DNA of 64,000 nucleotides from Paenibacillus soyae (GCF_024623455.1 NZ_JANIPJ010000003.1:310001-374000); one strand, 5' to 3'; shown: positions 44,818 through 53,742, numbered from the stretch's first letter. The notes: a model not told the origin generated them from the letters alone. Made by a program: numbers and translations.

Positions 44818-45093
44818 TCAACCGCAGGTCCAAGCCGTCCACGGCTTCCCTCGCTTGCCCTTCCCGCCAGCCCGTCGCTTTCCTCGTCCTTGACGGCAAG
44901 CCTTTCCACGTCCTCGCTTCCCCTTCCGGGAGAGACGGCCGCTGACGCCCGCTTCCGTATCCCCCGTCCCCGTCTCGCTGCCCGAGGATTCGTTCGTGAC
45001 GGAGTTCGTGCTCGGGGCGTATTGCTTAATGTTGCCGATGATGACCGTGCCTTCGTTTTTAATGATCTTAACATGCGCGCACCAGCCGAACAT
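44818..45093 (-). CDS. Doubtful small protein, unknown function
   Basis: This is a 91-residue frame. The first part (VKIIKNEGTVIIGNIKQ then YAPSTNSVTNESSGSE) has a natural-looking composition reminiscent of small spore-associated proteins. The second half is a Lys/Arg/Gly-rich low-complexity tail. The ribosome binding site is weak. It lies downstream of, and on the same strand as, the metallophosphoesterase gene. It is listed because the N-terminal half looks protein-like, but no family is recognised. Confidence 0.35.
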   Translation of the reverse strand: MFGWCAHVKIIKNEGTVIIGNIKQYAPSTNSVTNESSGSETGTGDTEAGVSGRLSRKGKRGRGKACRQGRGKRRAGGKGKRGKPWTAWTCG

Positions 45094-45196
45094 ACCATCA
45101 CCGTCCTTGTCTCCGATACAACCCGTTTCTATACCGTATGCGGAGCGATACTAGGACGAATTGGCGTTTCCAACGGGTACATGCGCCTTTTTTGGC

Positions 45197-46060
45197 TTAC
45201 TCAGCCGTCCGGCTAAGCTCCGCGACCACGATCTCGGGCCGGTTGAACACTCGCTGAGGAAATCTGCTGTTGCCGAGCCCTCTGCTTATGATGAGCTCGG
45301 AGCTGCCGATCCGGTGGCGGCCTTCCGTATATTTCGGCCAAAAGCCTTGCTCCGGCGCATACACGCCGCCGACGAACGGCACGCGGAATTGACCGCCGTG
45401 CGCGTGTCCCGCGAAGCTGAGATCCATCCCGTAATCCGCGTACACGCGGAGCAGCTCCGGACGATGGGAGAGCAGAATCGTATATGCCTCCGGATGTTCA
45501 ATGCCGGCAAGAGCCTCGTCCAGATGGGCATTCATTTTGTCTACGTCCCCGTCCCGCTCCTGGTTGAAGATCGGATCATCCACGCCGACCAAGCGGATAA
45601 CGCCGTCTCCAGCCGGCAGGATAACATGTTCGTTCTGCAAAATATGGATGCCTTCGATCCGCTTCAGCCTCTCTTCGAGCGCAGGGTAACCGACCGTATT
45701 GTGCTCATGATTGCCTCTTATGAAATATACCGGGGCGATCTTAGCCGCTCCTTCCATCATCCGATAGCTGGCTTCCGCATTGAAATGGTTGCTGTCGGAC
45801 AAATCCCCCGTCACGACGATGATGTCCGGCTTCAGCTTCTCCACCTTCCGCAGGAGCGGCTCTTGATCGCGCCCGAACTCCTTGCTCTGCAAATCGGACA
45901 ACTGCACGATCCTATAACCGTCAATCCCGTTCGGCAGCTTCGCTGACGTCACCTTATAGGTTGTCACTCCGATTGCATTGTTTTCCAGATACAAGAACAA
46001 CAGAATGACAACGACCGCCCCGATAAAATAAAGCCAGCCCCGCCGTTTCCTCTTCCCCAT
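45197..46060 (-). CDS. Membrane-anchored metallophosphoesterase (YkuE/YaeI-like)
   Basis: This 287-residue protein starts at ATG 46060 right after GGAGGGAG. One N-terminal helix (WLYFIGAVVVILLFLYL) anchors a calcineurin-like phosphoesterase with its metal motifs in order: IVQLSDLQ (in place of DxH), VVTGDLSD, IRGNHEHN, LLSHRP and FAGHAHGGQ. Note that the first motif reads SDLQ, lacking the usual His. The closest described group contains YkuE and YaeI. The substrate is unknown, perhaps cell-envelope lipids. Confidence 0.9.
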   Translation of the reverse strand: MGKRKRRGWLYFIGAVVVILLFLYLENNAIGVTTYKVTSAKLPNGIDGYRIVQLSDLQSKEFGRDQEPLLRKVEKLKPDIIVVTGDLSDSNHFNAEASYRMMEGAAKIAPVYFIRGNHEHNTVGYPALEERLKRIEGIHILQNEHVILPAGDGVIRLVGVDDPIFNQERDGDVDKMNAHLDEALAGIEHPEAYTILLSHRPELLRVYADYGMDLSFAGHAHGGQFRVPFVGGVYAPEQGFWPKYTEGRHRIGSSELIISRGLGNSRFPQRVFNRPEIVVAELSRTAE

Positions 46061-46105
46061 AAATCTCCCTCCATCCAACAACCCCAACCCCGAAGCCCGT
46101 TGACG

Positions 46106-47644
46106 TTATTCCTCCAGCTTCCGAAGCGCCAGGCTCCAGGACTGCCAATGCTTCCTATCCTTCGCCAGCTTGCGGAAATCATCCAGCATGTCGTCTACGC
46201 CTTCCAGCTCCGGATGCTCCCGCGCAAGCTTGGCGAGCGCAGGCGCCGCATCCGCCGACAACGTGTCCAGATAGTCGAGATCGATCTTGTCCGTAGTCTC
46301 GTAGCGCTCGATATTTTTTTCCGCGATTCTCGCGTCCAGATTGCTATAGTTCATTATAACGTACGCCGCAATGCCCAGCGCAATATAGATTTTGGCCAAA
46401 GAGAACCAGCGGTACCAGATTCGCACTATGGCAATCGCCATCAGCACGCCTAGAAAAATCATGAAGCCGCTCACCAGAAGCCGAAGCTGCGTGTAGCCGT
46501 AAGCCTCTTCATACAGGGACATGCGGCTGTATGCGGAGATCAGCATAACAAGCGTACAGCCCATCAGCACGGTCAGCATGATCTTCCTTAGCCGGTCCAG
46601 CCAGCTCTCCCCGCGCTCGACGTAATGCAAGCCGACCAGCAGGATGCAAATATTGATCAGCGCGACGAATACAAGCTCGGCAAACCCTCTTCGCGCATAT
46701 TCCGCATAAGCTGTTCCCGCTGGCAGCAAGCCGTCGGCGGCGCCGAACAGATACGTGAACTGAATAATGGCGAACAGCACGTACACGGCGTTCACGCAGA
46801 CCAAGACGGTGGACGCTACGATCGGGTCCAGCGTGTCTCTAGGCTTGGCCGCATCCGCCTTATTAGGGGTTAACGCAATGGCCTCCCACTCCCATGCCTC
46901 GCCCCTCTTCGGCTCTTCGGCCGGTAACGGACGCTCCTGCTTGAACATCAACCCCCAGACAAAAGAGAACAGGTAGAACGCCGCGCAGACCGCGAACAGG
47001 AAACGAAGGAAGCTTTCTTCGGCCGTCCCCCCGTCCAATAACGCGGGAAGCCGATTCAGCCAGGACATGAAGATGCCGTCCGCGGAAGCCAGCAGCAGGA
47101 TGACGACGAGCAGGAGCGGCGCCGCAAGCAGCAGACCCAGGCTGATCTTGCCGAGGTTGGTGCGCGTACGGCTGCTCTCTTCGCCCATGCGCAGCCAGCC
47201 TGCCATGAAACCGAACGGTACGCCCAGATGCGCGAAAGGCGTCACCAGCCACTGCTTCAGCAGCTCCGCCCCGAACCTTGGCCGGAACCAAGGCTGCGAG
47301 CCTCCCCTCGTCAGCAGCATCGTCTGGCCGACGATTAACGCAACCAGCACCCAGAAGTTCAAGAGCCGGAACAGCTCGTTCGCGAATATCGCATAAGTAA
47401 GAGACAGCAGACCGATCGGACCGAACAACAACCATCCCGTCTTGGATTGGCCTTGCCAGCGGTCGAAGCCGCCCCGTCTTCCTTTGGTCGCATAGAAAAA
47501 ATAAACGTAGAACAGCAGCGTAAAGATCGGCACCGATACACCGGCAGCGCGGCCAACGAACAAGTATTGGCTGATGAAACCGAGAATGACGGCCAGGACC
47601 CACATCGTATCGTACCGTTTCTGCCAAGGCGCGGGATCTCTCAT
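46106..47644 (-). CDS. DUF4173-type multi-pass membrane protein
   Basis: This 512-residue integral membrane protein has about 11-12 helices and a soluble C-terminus of about 75 residues ending in KHWQSWSLALRKLEE. The YAEYARRGFAELVFVALIN stretch and the SAYSRMSLYEEAYGYTQLRL segment are typical of the DUF4153/DUF4173 group. No function is established. It lies 45 bases upstream of the metallophosphoesterase gene on the same strand, so a two-gene operon is likely, and it is divergent from the SgrR-like gene. Confidence 0.85.
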   Translation of the reverse strand: MRDPAPWQKRYDTMWVLAVILGFISQYLFVGRAAGVSVPIFTLLFYVYFFYATKGRRGGFDRWQGQSKTGWLLFGPIGLLSLTYAIFANELFRLLNFWVLVALIVGQTMLLTRGGSQPWFRPRFGAELLKQWLVTPFAHLGVPFGFMAGWLRMGEESSRTRTNLGKISLGLLLAAPLLLVVILLLASADGIFMSWLNRLPALLDGGTAEESFLRFLFAVCAAFYLFSFVWGLMFKQERPLPAEEPKRGEAWEWEAIALTPNKADAAKPRDTLDPIVASTVLVCVNAVYVLFAIIQFTYLFGAADGLLPAGTAYAEYARRGFAELVFVALINICILLVGLHYVERGESWLDRLRKIMLTVLMGCTLVMLISAYSRMSLYEEAYGYTQLRLLVSGFMIFLGVLMAIAIVRIWYRWFSLAKIYIALGIAAYVIMNYSNLDARIAEKNIERYETTDKIDLDYLDTLSADAAPALAKLAREHPELEGVDDMLDDFRKLAKDRKHWQSWSLALRKLEE

Positions 47645-47757
47645 CTCGCCATGCCCCCTTTTGTGCTTTTCTCCCTTTTATTGTAACCTAGAAAATAAGA
47701 ACAAAAAGTGCAAGTTTGTTTGGCGGAATTTCATATTTTTACGATGGGAGGCTTCCC

Positions 47758-49575
47758 TTGAAAATACGCAGGCACTTATTTCAGTTGAGAGAAGCGTATC
47801 CGCATGTCGAGGACGGCGTGCCGATCGAGGTGACGACCGCGGAGCTGGCGGAGAAGCTGGACTGCACGCATCGCAATATGGTGCTGCTGCTGAAGCGGAT
47901 GACGGAGGAAGGCTGGGTCGGCTGGACGGCGAAGCGCGGACGGGGCAACCGCTCGTTGCTGACGTTCGAGCGTCCGCTCGATAAGCTGCTGCTGGAGGAA
48001 GCGGAGGAGCTGGCGATGCGCGGCGATCTTCAATCGGCCTTCGAGCTGCTGCAGAACAAAGGAGCTGGCTCGGCGGCGCTTGGCCGATTCCAGCAGTGGC
48101 TCTCCGGTCAATTCGGCTTCCGAAGCACGCTTGACGGACAACGAAGAACGGATTCGCTGCGCTTTCCGCTGCCCGGTGCGATCGGCAGCCTGGATCCCGC
48201 GCGCATTCACTTCATTGGCGAATCCCATCTCGTCAGTCAGCTGTTCGACGGACTTGTTCGCGTGGATGCCCGAGGCGAAATCGTGCTCCCTCACCTCGCG
48301 CATGCCTGGGAGACGAACGAAGACCGGACGGAGTGGACGTTCTATCTGCGCAAGGGCGTCATGTTCCATCACGGGCGGGAGATGACCTCCGCCGACGTCC
48401 GGTTCACGCTGGAGCGCTTGCAGCGGCTTGCCCCGGGCGGCCTCTATAACTGGGTCTACCACGGAATCGAGGACATGCTAACGCCGGACTCCACCACGAT
48501 CCGAATTCGGCTCAAGCAGCGCAACGAGGTATTCCTGTCGTTCCTCTCCACCAACCGCGCTTCCATCGTGCCGGAAGACGTCTGCTCCTCCGAAGGCGAG
48601 TCGTTCGGGGAAGCGGACGGTTCCGTTATCGGAACCGGGCCGTTCCGGCTGGCGAGCCGGGGACACGGCATTTGGATGCTGGAGGCATTTCCGGCTTATT
48701 TTCAAGGGAGAGCGTTCCTGGACCGGGTGGAGGTATGGACGATACCGCTGGAGGAGGAGGCGGAGAAGGATAGGCAGCAGCAGGAGCTGAGGCAATTCCA
48801 GGTGATGCATAATGTGAGGATCGAGGGGCTTACAGGCGGCCAGTTCCAGCAGGTCAGACAGTCCGGCACGACTTGTAAATTCATCACCGTGAATGAGCTG
48901 AAGCCAGGCCCGCTGCGCAATCCCGCCATTCGGGCCGCCTTGGACCGCGCCATCCATCGGGGCGAGCTGCTCAGGCAGCTGTCGGGAGACGTCATCGAAG
49001 GCGCCTCCAGCTTCTGGACGACTGAGAAGAACGGCGGGCCTTCGGACAGCCGCGGAATCAGCTATGAGGACGAATGCGTAGCGATCAAGCAGGAGCTGCG
49101 CGACGCGGGTTACCTTGGGGAGACGCTGACGCTCACTACGATTCCTCAATACGGGCATGACGCGTCGATTATTCAGGGGCTGCTCGAGAAGGCGGGCGTA
49201 TCGGTAAGCGTGAGCCTGCTCCCGGCCGAGCAATTCAAAGGAGCCGAGCGGATGTCGGCCGATTTGCTGCTGTTCGCCGTCATGCTCGACGAGCATCGGG
49301 AAATCCGGCTGATCGATTTGTACAAAAGCATGATGCAGCATGCGGAACCGCAAGTCCGCGCCAAGGTGGCGGATACGCTCGAGCGCATCCTCGCGGAGCC
49401 GGACGCCTCCGCCCGCACGAGACTGTTCATCGGCATCGAGGGGCTGCTTTCCCTCCGCCATTCGCTCTTGTTCTTGTACCGCAAACACCTGAAGACGGCC
49501 TTCCACCCTTCCGTGCAGGGTATTTCGCTGGAGTCTCTCGGCTGGGTGCGGTTCCGGGACCTCTGGTTCAGATGA
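47758..49575 (+). CDS. SgrR-family transcriptional regulator with solute-binding domain
   Basis: This protein of about 605 residues is read from TTG 47758, which is 6 bases after GGGAGG. The N-terminal winged helix (TTAELAEKLDCTHRNMVLLLKRM then GWVGWTAKRGRGN) is the SgrR DNA-binding domain. The remainder is a peptide/nickel-type solute-binding fold (FDGLVRVDARGEIVLPHLA, LAHAWETNEDRTEWTFYLRKG, MTSADVRFTLERL). No signal peptide is present, so it is cytosolic. In this family the binding domain senses a small molecule, and the ligand here is unknown. A longer frame begins at 47716 without a ribosome binding site. Confidence 0.88.
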   Translation: MKIRRHLFQLREAYPHVEDGVPIEVTTAELAEKLDCTHRNMVLLLKRMTEEGWVGWTAKRGRGNRSLLTFERPLDKLLLEEAEELAMRGDLQSAFELLQNKGAGSAALGRFQQWLSGQFGFRSTLDGQRRTDSLRFPLPGAIGSLDPARIHFIGESHLVSQLFDGLVRVDARGEIVLPHLAHAWETNEDRTEWTFYLRKGVMFHHGREMTSADVRFTLERLQRLAPGGLYNWVYHGIEDMLTPDSTTIRIRLKQRNEVFLSFLSTNRASIVPEDVCSSEGESFGEADGSVIGTGPFRLASRGHGIWMLEAFPAYFQGRAFLDRVEVWTIPLEEEAEKDRQQQELRQFQVMHNVRIEGLTGGQFQQVRQSGTTCKFITVNELKPGPLRNPAIRAALDRAIHRGELLRQLSGDVIEGASSFWTTEKNGGPSDSRGISYEDECVAIKQELRDAGYLGETLTLTTIPQYGHDASIIQGLLEKAGVSVSVSLLPAEQFKGAERMSADLLLFAVMLDEHREIRLIDLYKSMMQHAEPQVRAKVADTLERILAEPDASARTRLFIGIEGLLSLRHSLLFLYRKHLKTAFHPSVQGISLESLGWVRFRDLWFR

Positions 49576-49653
49576 GGCTGCAACATACTTGCCGCTTTCA
49601 ACGTATTCATGTAGACGGTATGACTACAAGACTCGATAAGGAGGTTTTTTCAT

Positions 49654-50055
49654 ATGGGACCCGGTCCATCGTTCGGAGATTCGGGCTTCGACTTCATGTT
49701 CAACATTTTCCCGTTTCTGTTCTTCCTCGTGTTTGCGCTTATTATCGGCGGCATTATCTTCAGCATCGTCAAATATATGCGTAATTCGCGTTCGCCCGAG
49801 GTGACCTCGTACGCGACGGTCGTAGCCAAGCGGATGGACGTGCGCCATCACTCGAACCACCATCACAACAACGAAATCGGCCACGCGGGCTCCTCCTCGC
49901 GCACGTATTACTACATTACGCTGCAGTTCGACAACGGCGTGCGCAAGGAGTTCCTCGACGTGAAGAACTTGTTCGGCCTCGTCGTCGAAGGGGATCGCGG
50001 CTATGCCGCCACCAAAGGCGAATGGATCGTCGCCTTCGAGCGCAGCGCGGGTTAG
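49654..50055 (+). CDS. DUF2500 membrane protein
   Basis: This 133-residue protein has one strong N-terminal helix (IFPFLFFLVFALIIGGIIF) followed by a small beta-rich domain (YATVVAKRMDVRHH ... TYYYITLQFDNGVRKEFLDV ... GLVVEGDRG) that matches the DUF2500 group. It contains a His-rich loop (HHSNHHHNN) that could bind metal. AGGAGG is 9 bases before the start. The function is unknown. Confidence 0.9.
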   Translation: MGPGPSFGDSGFDFMFNIFPFLFFLVFALIIGGIIFSIVKYMRNSRSPEVTSYATVVAKRMDVRHHSNHHHNNEIGHAGSSSRTYYYITLQFDNGVRKEFLDVKNLFGLVVEGDRGYAATKGEWIVAFERSAG

Positions 50056-50100
50056 GCTCAAACTTTGCGGAGTCGACTTTATCCTTTGAGCGCCAACGAA

Positions 50101-50285
50101 ATGATGCAATTCTACAGCAACTTCAACAACTGATTTGCCCAGGAACCGTTATTGATGTAAAAGTGCAGCATTTCCGAGCCAAATGACGCCCATATTGCTT
50201 TAAACTCAGAAAATGCTGCAGAATCGCATCATTTTGTTATAAATCGCGAATTCATTCAAAAAATAATGTACTTTTGCATCATTTC
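50101..50285. repeat. Array of four degenerate ~27-base repeats in inverted pairs
   Basis: Units at 50101-50124 and 50152-50177 read rightward, and units at 50205-50235 and 50258-50285 read leftward. The approximate consensus is ATGATGCAATTCTGCAGCAT. The first and third units match at 16 of 18 bases as an inverted repeat (50101-50118 with 50215-50232). It resembles small REP/MITE-like palindromic elements. Confidence 0.6.
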
Positions 50286-50297
50286 CCAAGCACCAAA

Positions 50298-50330
50298 AAA
50301 GGCGGAACAGACTAAGCCTGTTCCGCCTTT
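50298..50330. terminator. Bidirectional terminator between convergent genes
   Basis: AAAGGCGGAACAG (50298-50310) and CTGTTCCGCCTTT (50318-50330) form a 13-base stem with A and T runs outside, serving the DUF2500 gene and the GNAT gene. Confidence 0.88.
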
Positions 50331-50392
50331 TGTTCATCCGTCCATCCGTCCATCCGCTCAGCAGCTCCCACGCCCGCCCAACTTCAGTCGGA

Positions 50393-50854
50393 CTAAGCCA
50401 AAACCTTCTCCATGCACAAGCTCGACTCGCAGTTCACGTATTCCCCGAACCGCTCGATTTCGTAGAAGCCCTGCTTCTTGTAGAAGTTCACCGATTCGAA
50501 CTGGGGAGCGCCCGTCTCCAGCCTCATGACGGTACAGCCCTGCTTCTCCGCTTCCTGCTCCAGATAGCGGAACACTTGCCGAGCCACGCCTTGCCTGCGC
50601 ATCGCCGGCTCGACGAAGAAGCGCTTCAGCTCCACCGTCCGTTCATCTATTCGCCGGATACCCCCGCAACCTACGGGCACGCCTTCCCAATAAGCCAGCA
50701 CGAAAGTCATCTCTTCCGACTTCGGGTCCGACAAATCCACGCCGAATATTTCATCCTGCGGATATAGTCCGGACAGATAGCCGTCCAGCTTCTCGATCAA
50801 GCTGGACAAGTCCACATGGCCCGGCTTTACCGTCTTCAATTCCAGCTTGTCCAT
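50393..50854 (-). CDS. GNAT-family N-acetyltransferase
   Basis: This 153-residue protein starts at ATG 50854 with GGGAGG upstream. It has the GNAT core: VPVGCGGIRRIDERTVELKR, FFVEPAMRRQGVARQVFRYL (acetyl-CoA pyrophosphate loop, RRQGVA) and MRLETGAPQFESVNFYKKQGF. It acetylates a small molecule or peptide in the cytosol, and the substrate cannot be read from sequence. It lies 16 bases downstream of the histidinol-phosphatase gene and is probably co-transcribed. Confidence 0.9.
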   Translation of the reverse strand: MDKLELKTVKPGHVDLSSLIEKLDGYLSGLYPQDEIFGVDLSDPKSEEMTFVLAYWEGVPVGCGGIRRIDERTVELKRFFVEPAMRRQGVARQVFRYLEQEAEKQGCTVMRLETGAPQFESVNFYKKQGFYEIERFGEYVNCESSLCMEKVLA

Positions 50855-50870
50855 CTCCTCGCCTCCCATC

Positions 50871-51695
50871 CTAGGCCTCAGCTCTCATCTGCGCTTCGAA
50901 CCAGTCCCAGCCAAAGCCTACATGCTCCGGCTTGTGGGAGTCGGAGCCGTAGACGCACTCGATGCCGCGCTTTCTGCATTCGGCCAGGAACCATTCGGGC
51001 ACGTAAGGCTTCCCGCAAGTCGCGACCCTCAAGCCGGCCGTATTGACGTCGATTCCGACCTTCGACTCCGCGAGCAGCGGCAGAATGCCCTCCAGCCTGC
51101 GCCTAATCAGCGCGTCGTCGAACTCCGGCAGCTCGCTTCGGAACTTCTCGATTAGATTAATATGGCCTAGCCGTTTGCGCATAGGGAGCTTCGCCGCGAA
51201 GGCTATAGCCGCTTCCACATGGTCGTAATATTCGTTCACCAGCCGGTCAATCGTGCCGTAGTACGACAGTAAATTCGTCCGGAAATCGACAGGCGTGTAG
51301 TCGATGCAGCGGGTTCCGCCGACTCCCGGCAGATAATGGACCGAATATACGACATCCTCCAATACCTGCTGCCATTCGTCTACGATTCGCTCCGTGAAGT
51401 CAAGCTGACCCGGCAAATAATCGAGCTCCAGCCCCACCGTTATGTCGATTCGCCCCTCGTAGCGCCGCTTCATTTCATTCGCGTAATCCATATAAGCGGG
51501 CAGCTCCTCCGGGGGCATCGCCAGCTCGGCGAACAGCTTCTCGTCCGGCACCAATCCGGCAGGCAGCGGCGGATGCTCGCTTATGGTATACCGTTGGAAG
51601 CCCAGCTCGATAGCCCGATCTATATAGAGCTCCTGTGCGGCATCGCTGCCATGATAACAGAATCTCGTGTGCGTGTGCCCATCCCATTTCAACAT
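50871..51695 (-). CDS. hisJ: Histidinol-phosphatase, PHP family
   Basis: This 274-residue protein has the PHP metal motifs: WDGHTHTRFCYHG at the N-terminus, YTISEHPPLP, a Glu in GLELDYLPG, VVYSVHYLPG, KRLGHINLIEK and CVYGSDSHKPEHVG. This fits HisJ-type enzymes that dephosphorylate histidinol phosphate with a trinuclear metal site. The context is not a his operon, so another PHP phosphoesterase role cannot be excluded. Confidence 0.88.
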   Translation of the reverse strand: MLKWDGHTHTRFCYHGSDAAQELYIDRAIELGFQRYTISEHPPLPAGLVPDEKLFAELAMPPEELPAYMDYANEMKRRYEGRIDITVGLELDYLPGQLDFTERIVDEWQQVLEDVVYSVHYLPGVGGTRCIDYTPVDFRTNLLSYYGTIDRLVNEYYDHVEAAIAFAAKLPMRKRLGHINLIEKFRSELPEFDDALIRRRLEGILPLLAESKVGIDVNTAGLRVATCGKPYVPEWFLAECRKRGIECVYGSDSHKPEHVGFGWDWFEAQMRAEA

Positions 51696-51868
51696 ACTCT
51701 TCCACTCTCCCGCCTATCTATTTTCATCTAGAGTATCACTTGTCCGGCATCAGGTAAATCGAGATTTTTTTGCGATAAATCGGCGTATTTCCCCGGAAAT
51801 AAAGGATATTCCATACGATGTGTCGAATAAAGCGTTTGCAATGTCATGGAAAATGTAGGAGGAAAGTC

Positions 51869-52828
51869 ATGAAGCGAATACATGAAAGGGTGAAGTTTGT
51901 CCTTATTCCAGACGCGAACAAGCCCGTTCGACACTTTACCGTGCCGAAAGTCTTATTCTTCGCGATTCCTATCCTCATCCTTATGCTAGCCCTATGTTCG
52001 GCGATTTTCATCATATTCAACTCCGGTCACGCCAGTCAGGTCAAGCTGCTGCAGCGTCAATTAGCCCTCTCGGAAACGAATTACGAGGATATGCTTCAAT
52101 CCAGAGAGGAGCAGATCGCCGTTCTCGAATCGGACCTTGCCTCGTTATCCCAACAGGCAGCCGAGGTCGAGGACAGAATGACGGAGATTGCAGAGCTGGA
52201 GTCCGAGCTGAAGAACATCGCGGGTATCGAAGAGCCTGATATTCCCCTGTCGGACGGACAAGGCGGCGAAGAATTTGTTGTATCCGCCGCAGAGACCGAT
52301 GCCAATCTCGCTACGGCAACCAAACAAAGCTTCAGCGAAATGACGTCGATGATGGAAGCCATGAAACCCAGCCTGGAATCGACCAAAGAGGCTTTGATCG
52401 GTTATCAGCGCTTGCTGGATATGACGCCAAGCATTTGGCCCGCAGATTCCCGCCGGGTGACGTCGACGTTCGGCGTCCGCAGAGACCCGATCTCCGGCAG
52501 ATCTGCGGTTCATTCCGGACTGGATCTCGGAGGAAACCGCGGAGACCCGATCTATGCCGCCGCGGATGGCGTCGTTACCTTATCGGAACGCGGTTATCCG
52601 CAGGGCAACAACATTCTGATTGATCATGGGCGCGGAATGGAGACCAGGTATCTGCATTTGAACAGACGGCTCGTCGAGATCGGAGATACCGTGAAGAAGG
52701 GCCAGCTGATCGGAGAGCTTGGCAACACCGGCAGAAGTACGGGACCGCACCTCCATTACGAGGTTATCGTGAACGGAGAGCATGTCGACCCTATGCCTTA
52801 TATCAAAGAAGACAGGAAGGAACCGTGA
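51869..52828 (+). CDS. M23 (LytM) peptidase, membrane-anchored
   Basis: This 319-residue protein starts at ATG 51869 after AGGAGG. An N-terminal helix (VLFFAIPILILMLALCSAIF) is followed by a coiled coil (about 55-125) and a C-terminal LytM domain with the zinc motifs HSGLDLGG and GPHLHYEV plus NNILIDHGRGMETRYLHL. It would cut peptidoglycan cross-bridges outside the membrane or act as a scaffold. It is 6 bases upstream of a bactofilin gene, an arrangement known from cell-shape systems in other bacteria. Confidence 0.93.
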   Translation: MKRIHERVKFVLIPDANKPVRHFTVPKVLFFAIPILILMLALCSAIFIIFNSGHASQVKLLQRQLALSETNYEDMLQSREEQIAVLESDLASLSQQAAEVEDRMTEIAELESELKNIAGIEEPDIPLSDGQGGEEFVVSAAETDANLATATKQSFSEMTSMMEAMKPSLESTKEALIGYQRLLDMTPSIWPADSRRVTSTFGVRRDPISGRSAVHSGLDLGGNRGDPIYAAADGVVTLSERGYPQGNNILIDHGRGMETRYLHLNRRLVEIGDTVKKGQLIGELGNTGRSTGPHLHYEVIVNGEHVDPMPYIKEDRKEP

Positions 52829-52834
52829 CCGACT

Positions 52835-53245
52835 ATGTTCAAGAACAAACCAGCCGCCGGCAAAATCAATCCCGACGCAACGGATACGCTTATCGGGGAA
52901 GGCACGACTTTCGAAGGAAAGCTTAGAACGGAAGCCAGCATCCGCATCGAAGGCACGATAATCGGCGACATCGTATCAAGCGGCGACGTCATCATCGGGG
53001 AGAACGGCCGGGCCAACTCCAACGTCTCGGCCCGTGACTTGGTATTAGCAGGTCAGCTGAACGGCGACGTCGAGGTGCGGGGCAAGCTGACGATATGCGC
53101 GACCGGCGTACTGAACGGCAATATCGCCGCGCAATCGCTCATCATCGAATCCGGCGGCGTATTCAACGGCAGCAGCAAAATGCCCGTGAGCAAAGCGTCG
53201 GTCACGCCTGTCGAGTCGCAGAAAGAGCTTAAAGCGTCGTCTTAA
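52835..53245 (+). CDS. Bactofilin (CcmA-like cytoskeletal protein)
   Basis: This 136-residue protein has a short disordered N-terminus (to about 15), the right-handed beta-helix DUF583 domain (DTLIGEGTTFEGKLRTEASI, then repeating G-x-hydrophobic turns such as GTIIGDIVSSGDVIIGE and AQLNGDVEV-like rungs to about 115), and a polar tail. Bactofilins self-assemble into membrane-associated filaments that place cell-wall enzymes. It is coupled to the M23 gene just upstream. Confidence 0.94.
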   Translation: MFKNKPAAGKINPDATDTLIGEGTTFEGKLRTEASIRIEGTIIGDIVSSGDVIIGENGRANSNVSARDLVLAGQLNGDVEVRGKLTICATGVLNGNIAAQSLIIESGGVFNGSSKMPVSKASVTPVESQKELKASS

Positions 53246-53264
53246 TTCATCCTTCCCATCAACC

Positions 53265-53308
53265 AAAAACGATCATGCCGGCCGCTCGAGCCGCATGATC
53301 GTTTTTTT
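53265..53308 (+). terminator. Terminator of the M23-bactofilin operon
   Basis: AAAACGATCATGC and GCATGATCGTTTT form a long stem (53265-53278, 53293-53308) with an inner CGGC/GCCG pairing and a run of seven T. Confidence 0.93.
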
Positions 53309-53412
53309 GAGGGCTTTAACAAACCTTAAAACAGCCCTAACATTCCCTGCACATTTCTTGGTTACACTGATCCTAAGAACGCCAGTCCCGCGCGCTTAGG
53401 AGGTTTCCGAAC

Positions 53413-53742
53413 ATGAACATGGTCAAAAACGCGGCGCTCATCTTGATTGCCGCCGCCACGCTTTACGGAGGGCTGACGAATCCGCCTGCACCATTGGAGG
53501 AAGCCGATTATGCCCCCATCGAGCAGGTCTCCCGGCAAACGGGAGGAGAGCTCACCTATGATGATGTTAACGGCACGATCGATATCGCCGCGAAGGGAGT
53601 TACCTACTCCCTCCTTCTGTCAGAAGGCCGGATTCGGATCAACGGGGCGAGCTGTCCCGGGGATTTCTATACGAAGGACGGCATCACTTATATGAGCAAG
53701 GGGCAAGCCTTCGAGCTGCTGGACTCCCCTCATCCGTGCTAG
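53413..53742 (+). CDS. Small secreted protein with copper-amine-oxidase-N-like fold
   Basis: This is a 109-residue protein. AGGAGG precedes ATG 53413. A hydrophobic N-terminus (NAALILIAAATLYGG) serves as signal or anchor. The rest (QVSRQTGGELTYDDVNGT, ITYMSKGQAFELL) resembles one copy of the stalk domain found in many secreted Paenibacillaceae proteins. Two Cys (ASCPGD and the final Cys) could form a disulfide. Function unknown. Confidence 0.8.
   Translation: MNMVKNAALILIAAATLYGGLTNPPAPLEEADYAPIEQVSRQTGGELTYDDVNGTIDIAAKGVTYSLLLSEGRIRINGASCPGDFYTKDGITYMSKGQAFELLDSPHPC

Larger units (their letters stand above)
44462..45196. other. Spacer between lacI and the metallophosphoesterase gene
   Basis: This region holds the lacI promoter and operator, a rightward hairpin with a T-tract (44757-44790) not linked to a recognised gene, and one doubtful short leftward reading frame (44818-45093). 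Other frames in this GC-rich stretch are low-complexity and unconvincing. Confidence 0.5.
50056..50392. other. Spacer with repeat array and terminator
   Basis: No gene was seen. It contains four copies of a degenerate repeat of about 27 bases (50101-50285), followed by a bidirectional terminator (50298-50330). Confidence 0.6.

Noticed and set aside
50101-50285. CRISPR array
   Set aside because: The units are degenerate and partly inverted with irregular spacing, and no cas gene lies in the window.
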